NCBI GenBank assembly: GCA_030386875.1
Contig: CM059575.1
Coordinates: 46,096,859 to 46,160,858 of the forward strand
From: Morinoia aosen
Lineage: Eukaryota; Arthropoda; Malacostraca; Amphipoda; Talitridae
DNA length: 64,000 nucleotides
Reading direction: 5' to 3'
Shown: in pieces, positions 10,601 to 21,609 of the stretch
Position numbering within the stretch: position 1 is the stretch's first letter
Layout of the letters: each line of letters opens with the position of its first letter
Position numbers and translations under genes: made by a program
The notes under the pieces: generated by a model
What the model saw: only the letters and a program-made list of their open reading frames with translations
Told to the model about the DNA's origin: nothing
Databases searched by the model: none

Positions 10601-13600
10601 TCCCTTCTCTGTCAATCTGGTTGCTTTCCTCTTGTGTAACGCAGCTGTATATTTTGTGCCCTCTACGTAGTTGTGGGTTGGTTGCACTGAGAATGTAGGG
10701 CGAAATTCTGAGTTTCAAATGAAGGTATAGGCGCTATTTAATCATCCAGTTGCAGGGTTCCTAATGGTCAACGACAAATTTTTTACTATTAAAAATCTTT
10801 CTTTGTAGAATCGTTCATTTGTACATTTTGCAGGTCAATAGTCATATCTTGTCATTTGAATCATGTTCTGCTGTGAAGATATTCCTCGCTTGTGATGCGA
10901 TTTGATTTTGACTGTGTGATTCGGCCCAATTATGGAAATCTATTTGCAAAAACATCTTGGTTTAAATGACCGGAACTCTATAACTAAGAAGTAAAATATC
11001 CATTATAGTATAATTATGGAACTCTCAGGAGCTATGGGATAGGCAATACAGGTTAGGTAGGTTTGTCTATCCTGTGCTGTGGGGACTTGAAATTGGAAAT
11101 CGGGCTTGTTTGAACGTTGTAATAACCGCCAATTTCGAGTCTACATCTGTGTTAGAAATTATTTAATTTTTTTCTACAGCAGAGCATTTTTTATGAAACA
11201 CGAAGATGTAGTTTCCATCAGTTTGGGCAGAGAATTAAATGGAAGAATACACAAAGAGAGGGTGAAAGTTATTTATTTGACCTTGTCCACGGTTTTGGAT
11301 AGGAATACTGGAGTTTTTTCCTTGTTTATTCATACCTTTTCTTATTCACTTGATGAGTTAACTTATTTTTACAATAATGGTGTGATAAAAAATTCCCAAG
11401 AGCCGCAGTCAAAGTTAACCACTTTAGTGTCGGTGGTTCATTGTATCAAAGTTTCATTATATTGTGAATGCCTCCTTCATTGCTGGTACTTCATGGCGCA
11501 CTGAGTTGGTCTCGTTGACATGTGCGTGTTGCAGCGCGGGAGGAGTGCCCAGCAGTGCCCCCGTGAGCCGCGTGTTCGGGGTGGCGCTCGACAAGCAGCA
11601 ACTGGTCGACGGAGTGCCTTATGTGGTCGACAAGCTCATTCAGGCCATCGAACGTGATGGTCTTTTCACTGAAGGCCTCTACAGAAAGAGTGCCGCCACT
11701 TCCAAGGTACCTTCGTATAAAACAACTCACTAGTTTTTTTTGTAGCTTAATCGCTTGTATGTGATCATAAGAGTAATTGAGATAGTGATTAAAAACTGTT
11801 TTGCACTTATTAAAAATTTGTTATTTGTTTGGAGTGAGGGCGTAAAAGTCGATCATTCTTGATTAGAAATCTATTTCAAAACGTAAACAAGAAATTTTAC
11901 TGTGTGCAAAAAAGAAAGTCAAATTATCATGTGATAGTACTAGTACGACAGTTTTTACTAGGAATCATATGTAGCATTTTAGTGAGGATTGAGCTACAAA
12001 GTAAAATGTGCCTAACAACTGCCGTTCGGAAAGGACTTGACACTCTATACGAACCAGGGTTGGCATTAAAAAAACCTACCAAAAACCACACCTAAAAAAC
12101 ACCAGTCTAGTGGTTTTTTTCAACATAAAGTCACATATGAGCTGTGATCGCACGAACCTGTAAGAAAGACACAATGCAGGTTTTATTGTCTTTATTTTAT
12201 TGGCTCCATTTTCAAACTTAATCTGTTGAATCTAATTCGAACCGTAATTACTTCTTGAGTGTTGTACAACACAATTAGTGCCATTATGTGGAAGTCTCTG
12301 CCAGCAGTGGTAGGTCCTAATTTGCATCATCTTCGAGATTAGCATTTGGCCTCGAAATGTGTAAATATTTTAAGGAGCATTTCAGCTTTCCCTGCCCCAA
12401 ACCTACACCAAACATTGTCACAGACAATGCTGACTGTTTGTCTGGTCTGGCGGTTTGTACTCAGGTCACATCACAGAAAAAAACTTGTGGAACTCTTTAT
12501 TTTCTGTTACATTAAAATGAATATTGGAATTGAAGAAAAATTTTCGCAGTTAAACATCTATCCTATTTTGTCTTCTTGAGGAGTGCAAAGGAACTCAAAA
12601 GTCCTACTCCGATTAACTGATAGTGGTGCCGTTGACTTCATGTAGTTGGTGTTCATACAGAAGAAAGAGAAATTGACGGCTAACTGATATCACTAATAAC
12701 GGTCATTGCAGAGTCAAATCTTGAGTCAGCAAGGCTAACTGTGCTTACTGCTAACTGTGCTGCGCCTTCTTCCTGCTCTGCTGCTTGTTCTTGCTTTTGT
12801 TTCACATTTTCCCAAAATATTTCGCGCCCTTTCTATCTTGTTGCTTATTTTGTCACCGAAAAAGTCATAACTAACTTTAGTTGTGTCTCCTATTTTAGTT
12901 CATGACTCCAGTGCGCTCCTTTTTTCCTGCCATCATATAAGGGCATTGCTGCCTAATTAATTAATCACAAACTGTATCTGTAGGCAACGGAACACGTCAA
13001 TTAAGGGTTATTTAGGTGTAGGTTTATGGTCATCAAACGTTAATCATCTAAATACACAAAATACAGCTCAAAAGAGTTACTTGATTGTAATGATTCAATA
13101 ATAGGAATTATGAAATCCCTAGGAAGTTATTGATCAGCAAACACTCGCGCTCTTAACACTTATGAACTGTGGAATACATCTTATTGCCTTTCATTCCAAG
13201 AGTCACCATTTCTTACGGACAGGAAGCCAGTAGGCCTCACAAGTTAAGGCAGGTGCAGACCCTGCTATCTTATATGTATTGTAGACAGGAAACTAGTGGG
13301 CCTAACTAGCTAATGCAGATGCCGAGCCTGCAGTATCATGCAACACTTGACGACACTCACAGTAAGACTGAGAGAGCATGAAAATCAGAAATTTATGTTA
13401 CCAAATCATACTCCTGATAGGTTGGCAGCTACTGGTTTTGACTGCAGTAGCTTGAGCTGTGTTTACGCCGCACACACAAATCATCAATTTATGCATTAAA
13501 ATGAATTATTTATGAGAAGAATTTAAGATATCGTAATTCAATAAAAAACAATACAACCCAATAAAAAACAGGAAAACCTAATAAAACGTAACAAAACCCC

Positions 13601-16600
13601 CCAAAAAACAGGTGGGCAGTTTTTTTAAACTATTTTTTTCAGCACTGAATTACGAACCACTGCCGTTCTTGAAGGACTTCTAGAATAGAAGTATTGAATG
13701 TTGTTCTCATACTCCAAATGATGAGTTCAAAGTTCACATCCAATCGCAATTTATGAGTGATGCTTCACGCAATGTTTCCTGCTTACGAAAATCAACATGG
13801 TTATGAAGAACTAAATATTCATGACTGGGTCACCTTCGCTAAGTAAACCGTCTTTGCCATTCGGATGAAAAGTCAGGAATTCAAGCCTTTTTTTAAAGTG
13901 GGAGGGGGGGGGGGGGGGTGAGACGATTTTAAATTGACCCCAGATAAAGGAAGCCAGCAGCATCGATTTACCTGCGACGACAAGTCATTGCTTCCTGACA
14001 TTAATGAGAAATTTGAGGACCTAATTTGAGAAATAATAGTAAATTTAGTGAGAAAATAATGTCGTAAAACTAAAAAAAAAATTGTGTCAAACGATTAAGA
14101 AGTGAGAAAAATTACACTTCTGAACATGCAAGTAGATATTATTAATATGTGGAGGTGTAACAGGAAGTATTATTGTAGGACTGCAACTTAGTCTGCAAGA
14201 AGCATTCACGATATTTTCACGTAGCTTAACTTTATTCATTATAAGCAACATTGTTCTGAAGTAATTCACGGGCTAAATAAACTTCATGCTTATTTACCCT
14301 TCTAGGGGCATAGGATAGGCAATATGTTCACTTTAGTCAAGTTTGTTTATCGTATGCTATGGGAGACTGACGCCCCAAGGGGAGATTCTGTTTGGTTACC
14401 TCAGTTATAGATAGTTCTCTGGCTCGTGGACTTCCATCTTTCGTACCCATTTTACTTCTTTCAATTTGTATACCTTCTTAGAAGTTTCTGCTTTATCTTT
14501 TCTTCCTCTTCTTTCCTAGCTTACTGTTTCTGCTTTATCTTTTCTTCCTCTTCTTTCCTAGCTTACTGTTTCTGCTTTATCTTTTCTTCCTCTTCTTTCC
14601 TAGCTTACTGTTTCTGCTTATCTTTTCTTCCGCTTTTTTCCTAGCTTACTGTTTCTGCTTTATCTTTTCTTCCTCTTCTTTCCTAGCTTACTGTTTCTGC
14701 TTTATCTTTTCTTCCTCTTCTTTCCTAGCTTACTGTTTCTGCTTATCTTTTCTTCCGCTTCTTTAATAGCATACTATTTCTATGCGCAGAGCATCCTGTG
14801 TGGGAACTCACCTTGTGCATAGATTCCCCGATGTCTACATTCCGTTTGAATGGTCTCTTCTGTATGCTCTTTTCAAATCGCATTTGTTGTCGCTAGGGAG
14901 TCTTCAACGAGTTCATGTATTCATATTAAAAAATATAAAATTTTTCAAGTGTCAAAAGAATAAACTTTTCAGCAATAGGTTGAGAACTTTCCTGAGGGAA
15001 AAATATGAGATCCCAAGCTGAAAGTTTGGGATGCTTTTTGTTAGAATAAAATGTATATTTGTTTTATCAAGAACACCTTTTTTGGTTCACCGCTGTCTTG
15101 TTTTACAGCATCTATAACTTTCTTCTTCAACTTTTATCATGTTTCATAGCCTTCCTTCTTATCTTACAGTTTTTAAACGCAGGGGATCTTGTACGGGAAT
15201 ACACCTAGTGTATAGATTCCGCATCCCCTTAATGTCGTCTTAAATGGTGCTTTCATTCTTCTTTGGTTTGGAACTCCTGTGTCGCGGTTAAAGAGGCTTA
15301 GACTAACATCTAATCTAGAGTTGGAAACTTTTTAGGATATCTATTTTCACCACATTTGCAGTGAAAGTGTTTCTTTTTGCGTACTGCAGCGCATTTTCGT
15401 TCCCTTTATACTGAAAGGGGAGAAATTTGACCTCCGTGGCTGAAAGTGTAAATTATTTGCTTCAGGTGAAGGAGGTGAAGAGGCTTATTGAAGAGGATTG
15501 CTCGGCTGTGCAATTTTCCGAACTTCCCATCCATGTGCTGACCACGTTGCTGAAGGCCTTCCTGCGGGAACTTCCAGAACCTTTGCTTACTTTTGATGCC
15601 TATGATCCACTACTTCACGCCAGTCTCCTGCCCAATGGCTGGGAACAGAGCGAAGCTGCTTATAAAATTATCAGCAATCTACCTATACTTAATTTCAAGC
15701 TAGTCAGTCGCCTGTTTTATCACCTTGCTAAGGTTGCTCACTTGGAGCAACACAACCGTATGAATTGCAACTCTCTTGCCATTGTGTTCTCTCCGTGCAT
15801 CATACGCAGCAACCGACAACTGCAGGTCACGGAAAGCCTCAATGACGTCAGCAAGCAGACGCATGTTATAGAGCGAGCTATCAGCACGAGGCTGCAAGCG
15901 TACCAAGAAACGCTGAATCATATAGATGTTATAGATAGCAAGGCGGCCAGCATGGAGGCTGAACTCGGCCACATTCGAGAGATCAAGCAAAAGAATTCAT
16001 CGTCTGGTAGTAACGTCAGACTTGACCCCAGACTAGCGCTGCAAGAATACAAAATTGAAGAGCAACTTTCCAACCTGGACAGCGAGCGCGAAATGTGGGA
16101 GGACAGATTACCTGAAATACTACCAGGAGGCAGCAGTGAAGAAGACATGCTTGACCTTTCCCGTGCTGGCTCAGAGGAAGACGTAATGTTCGATGCTCGT
16201 GGTGCGAGGAAAGATAGCGTGTGTGGTGAGCGAGGCTTCAACCGAAACAGCGTCAAAAGTGAAACTGAGAGGGAAATTTTACCGCAACATCGACGTCACG
16301 GTTTGGGGCGGCAGCTCAGCGATGACACTCAGCAAAGACAACGCAGCGACTCTATTTTGCAAGGTAAAGCTTCACGGGAAAAATTTTTTACTCGAGAATT
16401 GCTCGAGAATTTGTAATTAAGGTTGTACATTACCGATTCCCGTATGACCATATAGCTGTACCTGTGGTTTTAGTTGAGATTCATGTTCTAGGCAACTTCA
16501 AGCTGCTTCCATGTTGCTTCTCACACATTTCTCGATTACAGCTCATTCTTTCTAGGTAGCAGGATTTCCTTTTTGTCTGTGGTATCAGGATGATGTAGTC

Positions 16601-17908
16601 TTGTTTTCATTACTTACATTGATGATGTAGTAGTAAAAAATTCTTGACAAAATTAAAATTTTATTCTATTTGAACATAGAATCATATATTCTTATTCTGT
16701 GTACGTTTTCAGCGGTCCTAGTTTTGCTTGCTTCGACGAGCTATATAGGCAAATTTTATTTCTAGTTTCTCAACTTCTGTACGCATTATATTTGGAAAGT
16801 CTTGCATTAAACTGCTTCAGCTTAGGATTTGTCAAAAAAAAATTTTATTAACCAAGAGAAATTGAATTCTAATCATTTTTGTATTCGCTGAAACGCGAAG
16901 CCGGGCCTGAAATGATTTTTCAAGAAACAAGTCAATCTAATAAATTAGCTTAGTGATCGTAAAATCTATTCTTTTGCTGCAGTGTGATTATTTTTGTATT
17001 TAGGTGTAACTGCTGCTTCCACTCGTATCTTTGGAGATGGCTAGTTCTAGTGAGTTCAGAGCCGGCTATGTCTGCATAGACCTGTCTGAGTGTGCAGCAG
17101 GCCAGAGACTTGCTGCAGATAACCCGATGTTTTTGTGGACAGTGTATCAAAAGTTGAAATCATAGTGTGAAATCTAAATTTTAAAAGGGCATTAGCATTC
17201 CCAAGGGGAAAATGTGACATCCTGAGCTGAGAGCTAGGTAGGATTTCTTTTTGTTGAAACAAAATGTTTTTTGTTTTGTTAAGAACCGTATTTTTTCGGT
17301 TCACTGCTGTCCTGTTTTTCAGCACCTCTGGCTTTCTTCTTCAATTTTTATCTTGCCTCATAACCTTCTTTATCTTACTATTTCTATGCACACGGGATCC
17401 CTTGCGGGAATATCTTTTGTGCATAGATTTCACGTTTCCTCAACTCCATACTGAATGGTGCCTTCATCCTTCCTCTCTTTGAACATCTTTGTTGTGGTAA
17501 AGGGAGGCTGAAAGTAATTAATAATCAATCAATAATCTGAATCTTGGGAATAAATCTCGGGCTGCATTCTGTGACTTGCTTCTGATAATCTCAAGAACTA
17601 AGGTTTCTAGAAAAAACGGCTAGAACTGTGGGCTCCAATCAGAGAAGTGGACTGACGGTGCTTGCCACAGAATAATTCCAACAATAGCGCCTTCAGTGAT
17701 GCTTTGCTAAAAACCGCTAATTCTTTTTAAAACTAGTATGATTGAATAATTTGTGCTAACGTAAGAAAAAGTTCCATTTATATTAACGCTTTTTTTATTT
17801 TGTACAGAAGCTGAAGGAAAGGATAACGTGAAACGACGACGTCATCTAGCACCGTCGTCTCACACTTTGCCCCCTGATGACGACGAAGATGACACTGTCA
17901 TGGTTTGA
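7434..17908 (+). CDS. Myo9: Unconventional myosin-IX, C-terminal part (six exons: linker, C1, RhoGAP, tail)
   Basis: Spliced exons 7434-7619, 9611-9731, 10477-10594, 11535-11706, 15466-16363 and 17808-17908 join in frame into about 531 residues ending in a stop. In order: a linker with a strongly basic patch (about residues 43-62), a C1 zinc domain (72-120), a RhoGAP domain (about 155-340), a helical segment, an acidic Ser/Asp-rich tail, and the C-terminus DDTVMV. A C1-then-RhoGAP order also occurs in chimaerins and HMHA1-like proteins, but the RhoGAP block NRMNCNSLAIVFSPCIIR and the helical region after it follow the class IX myosin pattern, with no SH2 or F-BAR domain nearby. Class IX myosins are single-headed actin motors that carry a RhoGAP and switch off RhoA. 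The motor exons are not in the recognised part of the window, so the gene is 5'-incomplete here. All introns are GT-AG. Confidence 0.85.
8296..8587 (+). repeat. DR-A dispersed repeat, diverged 5'-truncated copy
   Basis: Matches the DR-A consensus from the CAGGTAGG segment to the AACTCATCTAAT tail, with about a fifth of positions changed. Landmarks: TTTCAG-TTTACT (for TTTTTTCGGTTCACT), CTTCTTC, CATACTAAATGGTG and AGGCTTAAAC. Confidence 0.75.
8631..8988 (+). mobile_element. DR-A retroposon, full length, 14 bp target duplication
   Basis: Begins CCCCTCAGGGGG, carries the three 5' palindromes, a CT-rich body, and ends in a short repeat tail (AACTAATAAACTAATAATAAAC). It is flanked by a perfect direct repeat TGTGTCAAGTGAGA (8617-8630 and 8989-9002). 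The copy lies in a Myo9 intron, same strand as the gene. No open frame of note. Short target duplication of irregular length plus a simple-repeat tail fits target-primed reverse transcription by a LINE in trans. Confidence 0.88.
9611..9731 (+). CDS. Myo9: Myo9 exon: first half of C1 domain
   Basis: Acceptor TCCATTGCAG ends at 9610 and donor GTGAGT begins at 9732, phase 1. The exon gives the first His of the C1 signature (in HGSHKF), then 12 residues later the C-E-V-C pair, and 12 residues further the next Cys (GLTC). Spacing is H-x12-C-x2-C-x12-C, close to the standard 13-14 for the last gap. The C1 fold of class IX myosins is of the type not expected to bind diacylglycerol strongly. Confidence 0.88.
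10477..10594 (+). CDS. Myo9: Myo9 exon: second half of C1 domain
   Basis: Acceptor CTTCTGCAG ends at 10476 and donor GTAAGT starts at 10595, phase 2. The exon supplies CKLTCHEKC and, seven residues later, the last Cys (VDPHC), completing C-x2-C-x4-H-x2-C-x7-C exactly. A Ser/Lys-rich linker (SSSKAVVVSASSSKTKG) follows. The split codon across the intron with the previous exon reads Thr. Confidence 0.88.
11024..11110 (+). repeat. DR-A-related 5' fragment (subfamily B)
   Basis: CTATGGGATAGGCAATACAGGTTAGGTAGG-like sequence is shared with 14302-14440 and 20526-20660. These share a 5' part different from DR-A (GGATAGGCAATA, then TTTATCTATCCTATG) but at the other two sites continue into the same CT-rich body. 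I read this as a related subfamily. Confidence 0.5.
11535..11706 (+). CDS. Myo9: Myo9 exon: start of RhoGAP domain with arginine finger
   Basis: Acceptor GTGTTGCAG ends at 11534 and donor GTACCT starts at 11707, phase 0. The exon encodes the RhoGAP beginning (FGVALDKQQ, VPYVVDKLIQAIE) and the arginine-finger loop EGLYRKSAATSK; the catalytic Arg of the GAP family is kept. The local GC content is much higher than the surrounding intron, as in the other Myo9 exons. Confidence 0.9.
12055..13651. mobile_element. Possible hAT-like non-autonomous element in Myo9 intron
   Basis: The left end CAGGGTTGGCATTAAAAAAACC and the right end, reversed, CAGTGCTGAAAAAAATAG, both start like hAT terminal repeats (CAG-G-TG). 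An 8 bp flank ATACGAAC on the left resembles TTACGAAC just past the right end, offset by two bases, so the target duplication is doubtful. Inside are two 48 bp copies of a phrase starting GACAGGAA (13218 and 13284, period 66). No transposase was recognised. Confidence 0.35.
13904..13918 (+). repeat. 15-base poly-G run
   Basis: An uninterrupted run of 15 G inside a Myo9 intron. A 15-base C run lies at 40566-40580. Such runs are prone to length error in assembly. Confidence 0.9.
14302..14930 (+). repeat. DR-A-related copy carrying an internal tandem expansion
   Basis: The 5' part (GGCATAGGATAGGCAATATG) matches 20526-20660. The middle CTTTCCTAGCTTACTGTTTCT segment is expanded in tandem (see 14484-14775). 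The 3' part keeps GGGAACTCACCTTGTGCATAGATTCC and a diverged end. Confidence 0.6.
14484..14775 (+). repeat. 42 bp tandem repeat, about seven units in an AAABAAB order
   Basis: Units of 42 bp (TTTCTGCTTTATCTTTTCTTC followed by CTCTTCTTTCCTAGCTTACTG) repeat about seven times. Units 4 and 7 share the variants TTTCTGCTTATC (one T lost) and TTCCGCTT, giving a pattern A A A B A A B. The unit is a piece of the DR-A body, so the array grew inside a retroposon copy. It is read through as a 72-codon open frame with a repeating 14-residue motif, which I take as chance. Confidence 0.9.
15013..15318 (+). repeat. DR-A copy, 5'-truncated, diverged
   Basis: Landmarks in order: GAGATCCCAAGCTGAAAGTT, TTTTTTGGTTCACCGCTGTC, CTTTCTTCTTCAACTTTTATC, GTATAGATTCCGC, TTAAATGGTGC, and the tail CTAACATCTAATCT. 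It sits just before the acceptor of the large Myo9 exon. Confidence 0.75.
15466..16363 (+). CDS. Myo9: Myo9 exon: rest of RhoGAP domain and tail
   Basis: Acceptor TTGCTTCAG ends at 15465; donor GTAAAG starts at 16364, phase 1. This 898 bp exon continues the GAP domain directly from the previous exon (TSK then VKEVKRLI), with FLRELPEPLLTF, HNRMNCNSLAIVFSP and CIIR. After about 140 residues comes a helical segment (SKAASMEAELGHIREIKQ) that parallels the region following the GAP in MYO9A/B, then a charged tail with a likely coiled segment (EEQLSNLDSEREMWEDRL) and a Ser/Asp-rich acidic stretch. The open frame runs on beyond the donor to 16416 but the donor is supported by the phase of the last exon. 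Confidence 0.9.
17186..17535 (+). repeat. DR-A copy in the last Myo9 intron
   Basis: Starts in the GGGCATTAGCATTCCCAAGG block (third palindrome of the family), continues through TTTTTTCGGTTCACTGCTGT and CATACTGAATGGTGCC, and ends in a tail of AATAATCAATC repeats. No clear target duplication. Confidence 0.78.
17808..17908 (+). CDS. Myo9: Myo9 terminal exon
   Basis: A long T-rich acceptor (TTTTTTTATTTTGTACAG) ends at 17807. The exon completes the split Glu codon, gives a basic KRRRHLAPSS segment, an acidic run DDDEDD, and ends TVMV before TGA at 17906-17908. The last three residues V-M-V fit a class II PDZ-binding C-terminus (hydrophobic-x-hydrophobic). That binding is inference; no partner is seen in the window. 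Confidence 0.82.
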
Positions 17909-19330
17909 TCTGCTCTCTTGCAGCACCTGCGCTTGCGACATGCGTACGGTGGCGCGCATTGCGCTAGCTGCATAACGTCCTAACCAGCTCTTTGGGACGC
18001 CAGTACAGTAGCACGTAATGCTAACTTTGTTGTAGACAAACTCGTACGAGCTACCCTCCGCTTGGCTTTTGATCGAACGCAGGTTTCCCTAAAGGCTAAT
18101 GAGTTAAAAGTGATCATTCTCATATTCCGCTTCGCTGAATGAGCCAAAAGCTCGCCGTCAAAACGCCATATGAAAAGTACTCCCTTTTCTCGTCAAGCAG
18201 AATTCCATTGAAGTATCATATAAGCGTGTTCTGACTCATGCATATAATCTAGTTGTTCGTTCTTGCCTATTCTTAAAGGTGCAAGGAAGGTGAGCGGGGA
18301 TGTAAAATATGCAGTTCAACTGCGCTGTGTCGTGCCTTTTATAACCGTGCCAATATTCATGTGCAGTGTTCCAAACAGGATCGAAAATTACTTAAATTGC
18401 AAAGCCTTTGTATTTGAGTGTTGCTCTGCAAACTTCAATGTTGAATTAAGAGTAGAAGCAGAAAATAATTCGTCTTTGTTAAGATATTCTTATCATTGAA
18501 GTCATGAAGCGTCTGATGCCCGTGTTTTTGTCTTAACGTCTTGCGTGAAGTGAAACGTGATCAGAAGCATCTGGAAAAATTGTTGTAGCTTAAAGCTGTC
18601 ATAAGGTGCAATTCATATGCCATCCATGCCTTTTTATGGGGAACTTAAATAAACTGACAAACTTGAATGCAATAACCTAGTAAGACGACGACTATCAGCT
18701 CATAGTCGAAGGGTTCGGTTTATTTATTTTTTCAGTTATCTCTCAGGTGCTCGTTTTAGCCCTGTATTCTAAAAATCTAAAATATTTACAAAATTTAGCT
18801 ATTGAAATACTTCCTGGAGAACATTTTTTATCCAATAGTAGATGAGCTTACAACACCTAGAGTGAGCCTATGCGTCTAGAATTTGACAGAAAATCGTTTG
18901 AATAAACTGTTTGAGAACGCGTAATGCCACCTGCACCTATGTGCCTAAACAAGATCCAACTTTTATTTGTTTAGAATGTAGGTGTCGTGTAAAGTAGTTT
19001 CTGGGCGTAGAGCAGCGGCGCTTTGAAGTGCCCCGCTGGTGGAGTAGAGCTTGTTGCTGGCGAGCGGCAGCTGGTGCTGGTCACGTCTCTGATTGCGGGC
19101 CGTAGGACCGTGTCGCATCCATGGCGCTCCGTCCGCACCTGCTACTTGACAACAATTTCCTCGTTATATGAAGTGCGTTATCTTAACCGTCTCTTCAGTA
19201 CTGGTTATAACCCCATGCAATTTTGGTTTTCAAATGTGCTTTGTTCAGACTTGTATAGCCGTGATGGCTGGATGAGTCTCTAATCGTAATACTCGTATTT
19301 ATGTGAAATAAACTATTTTTTCAAACATGG
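17909..19330 (+). other. Myo9 3' untranslated region and candidate poly(A) signals
   Basis: Downstream of the stop there is no further coding sequence on this strand that I recognise. AATAAA occurs at 18648-18653, 18901-18906 and 19307-19312; the last is followed by a T-rich and then GT-rich stretch as expected for a cleavage site. A short GC-rich patch at about 19010-19135 lies in this region. Which signal is used cannot be told from sequence. Confidence 0.45.
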
Positions 19331-20525
19331 AGGTTATGTGGCTATTTTGCACTGAACTACTTCGAGCCACACGAGTCAAGAAGATATTGTTAATGGTCAT
19401 TGTGTAAATGTGCTGCCTATGCCTAAGTATGCCTAAGGTTAAACCTTAGTGATTCACGTAAATATTTTGTTTTAACATATTTTTCTATTACCGTAACTGT
19501 ATACTGTTATGATAATTAAAAATAATTATTTTATCGGTTGCATCACATCAAATCAATTTTGCATGGACGCTCGTTTAATTTCATATCATTGGATGCCCGT
19601 AACTGAGTCATTACTCCGCTTGGCATTTCCATTGTTGTCTGTGCAATCATTAGCTACCTGTTAGCGTCTCATTGTGGTATTTACCCTGCATTTAATACGT
19701 GTTTGGGAAGTTTAACGTTTAGTTTTGACTCTACTTTTAACATTATTCTATTTTTGCATTCTTCAAGACGATTGCGTAACGAACACAAGACGAGACGTTG
19801 GAGCCTAGTGTACGTTTTTTTCTGTAACTCCTCTTCTTATGAATTACACTTGTTTCTGTAACTTGTATCCTTTACAGCGTTGTGAGATATATTTTTCCCT
19901 CTTGAATGGGTAAATGGTCATCGTTTCTACACTTACATTTTGCCCTTTAATTGCTTGCGTGCATCTGCTTGCTAAAGTTTTATTTAGCGGCACTATTTTT
20001 TCATTGTTTCTCAGTTTTCAGCTCTAGGTTTGTACTCTCGTTGCAAATACTGAGAATTATTATCGCACAATCAAATGCGTTCGAGATATCTGAGCGCTGC
20101 TTCCATATGAAACTGTCGGGCTAACCTCGAATACAGGTCGTTGTATTTCTATTGGTCCCTGCTTGTTGTACATTATTTTCTATTCTATGTTTCATATTTC
20201 GTATGCATTTATTATTCGTCTGAAGAAGCCTTAATGACGTCGGCTCTTCTTTTTTTTGATAACTAAACTTTTTGCTATTTCGGGTCTGTGAGTAGATGTT
20301 CTTTTTATCTCATTTTATCTCAAATCGAGGCCAAGACTGACGATTTTTTTCCTGTATGATGTACCTTATTTCGCCCCTGTACCACTTTCATTTTTGAAGT
20401 TTTGGGTACTTTACTAGTGTGAATTTCCGTACAAAACTAGTTGCGAAATATCTCACAGCACGTTAGTAAAAAAAACAGCAGCATATTCACTTCGGACATG
20501 AGTTGAATTTCTTTTTTTTTTTGCA

Positions 20526-20665
20526 TAGGAACGCAACAAATGGGAAAGATTAGTTAGGTTTATCTATCCTATGAGGACTAGTGACTCCAGGAGAGATACT
20601 GATTACCTCTGCTACAGCACGGCCTTCGAGACTTCTGCCTTACGTGGTCAATTTGCTTTTAGTTT
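20526..20665 (+). repeat. DR-A-related subfamily B fragment
   Basis: Shares TAGGTTTATCTATCCTATG and the ACTCCAGGAGAGAT phrase with 14302-14440. It is followed within 20 bp by a DR-A cluster. Confidence 0.5.
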
Positions 20666-20684
20666 TCATGCCTTCGTCGCCCCT

Positions 20685-21605
20685 CAAGGGGGATACAACT
20701 ATTGTATCTATGGAAATTAGCGCTCCCAGATGGAATTGTAAGGTTCCGAGCTATTAGTTAGAGTATGCCATTTTTTCTTGAATTAGATTAGGTTTTTAGT
20801 TCGGTTTTAAGGACCATCGTTTTTCGGTTCACCTCTCCCTCAGGGGGATACAACTATTGTATGTATGGTAATTAGCACTCGCAGGGGGAGAATGTATGTG
20901 GGCCCGAGCGAAAAATTAAGGATGCCTTCTTCTTGTTGCAATAAAATGCTTTTGTTATGTTGAGGACCACCTTTTTTCGGTTCGCTGCAGTCCGGTTTTT
21001 CAGCCCCTACTACTTTCTACTTCAACTTTTATCTTGTTTCATGAACTTCTTTCTCAGCTTACTGTTTTTATGCCCCTTCTGCATAGATTCTGCGTTCCCT
21101 TATATCCATACTAAATGGTGTCTTTCTCCTTCCTTTTTTTGAAACGCTTTTTTTTAGCGGTATGGGAGGCTTAAGCTAACGTATTATCTAATTTTCGGTT
21201 CACTGGTGTCATTTTTTTCAACACATTATTTTTATCTTCAACTTCCATCTCGTTTCGTAACCTTCCTTCCTAACTAACTGTTTCTATTTACAGGGAATCT
21301 TGTGTGCGAACTCACATTGTGCGTAGATTCCGCGTTCTCTGAAATTCATACTAAATGGTGCTTTCATCGTTGCTATCTTTGGAACATCTTTTTTTGAGCT
21401 TAGAGGAGGCTTCAACAAACTTGAAATCTAATCTATTTTCCTTGGGGTCCTTGTTTTATCTTTCATACCTTTTCCTTCTTAACTTATTGTTTCTATGCGC
21501 TGGGTATCCTTTGTAAGAACACACATTCTGCTGAGATTCCCAATTCTTAACGGTTCTTATTCAATGGTCCCTTCTCTTCGCTTTCTTGATATCACCTATG
21601 TTGTG
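20685..21605 (+). repeat. Cluster of four DR-A copies (nested or tandem)
   Basis: Four DR-A segments follow each other on the same strand: a 3'-truncated head 20685-20833, a near full copy 20834-21195, a body-and-tail copy 21196-21436, and a short tail-half 21437-21605. The first is cut just after CGGTTCACCTCTC and the second starts there, so the second may have inserted into the first, although no 3' remainder with a target duplication was recognised. Confidence 0.75.
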
Positions 21606-21609
21606 ACTA

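Noticed and set aside
14426..14644. Ser/Phe-rich 72-codon repeat protein
   Set aside because: The repeat is a tandem DNA expansion within a DR-A-related copy, in an intron.
20685..21605. DR-A as a Helitron
   Set aside because: DR-A copies have 11-14 bp target duplications, which Helitrons do not make.
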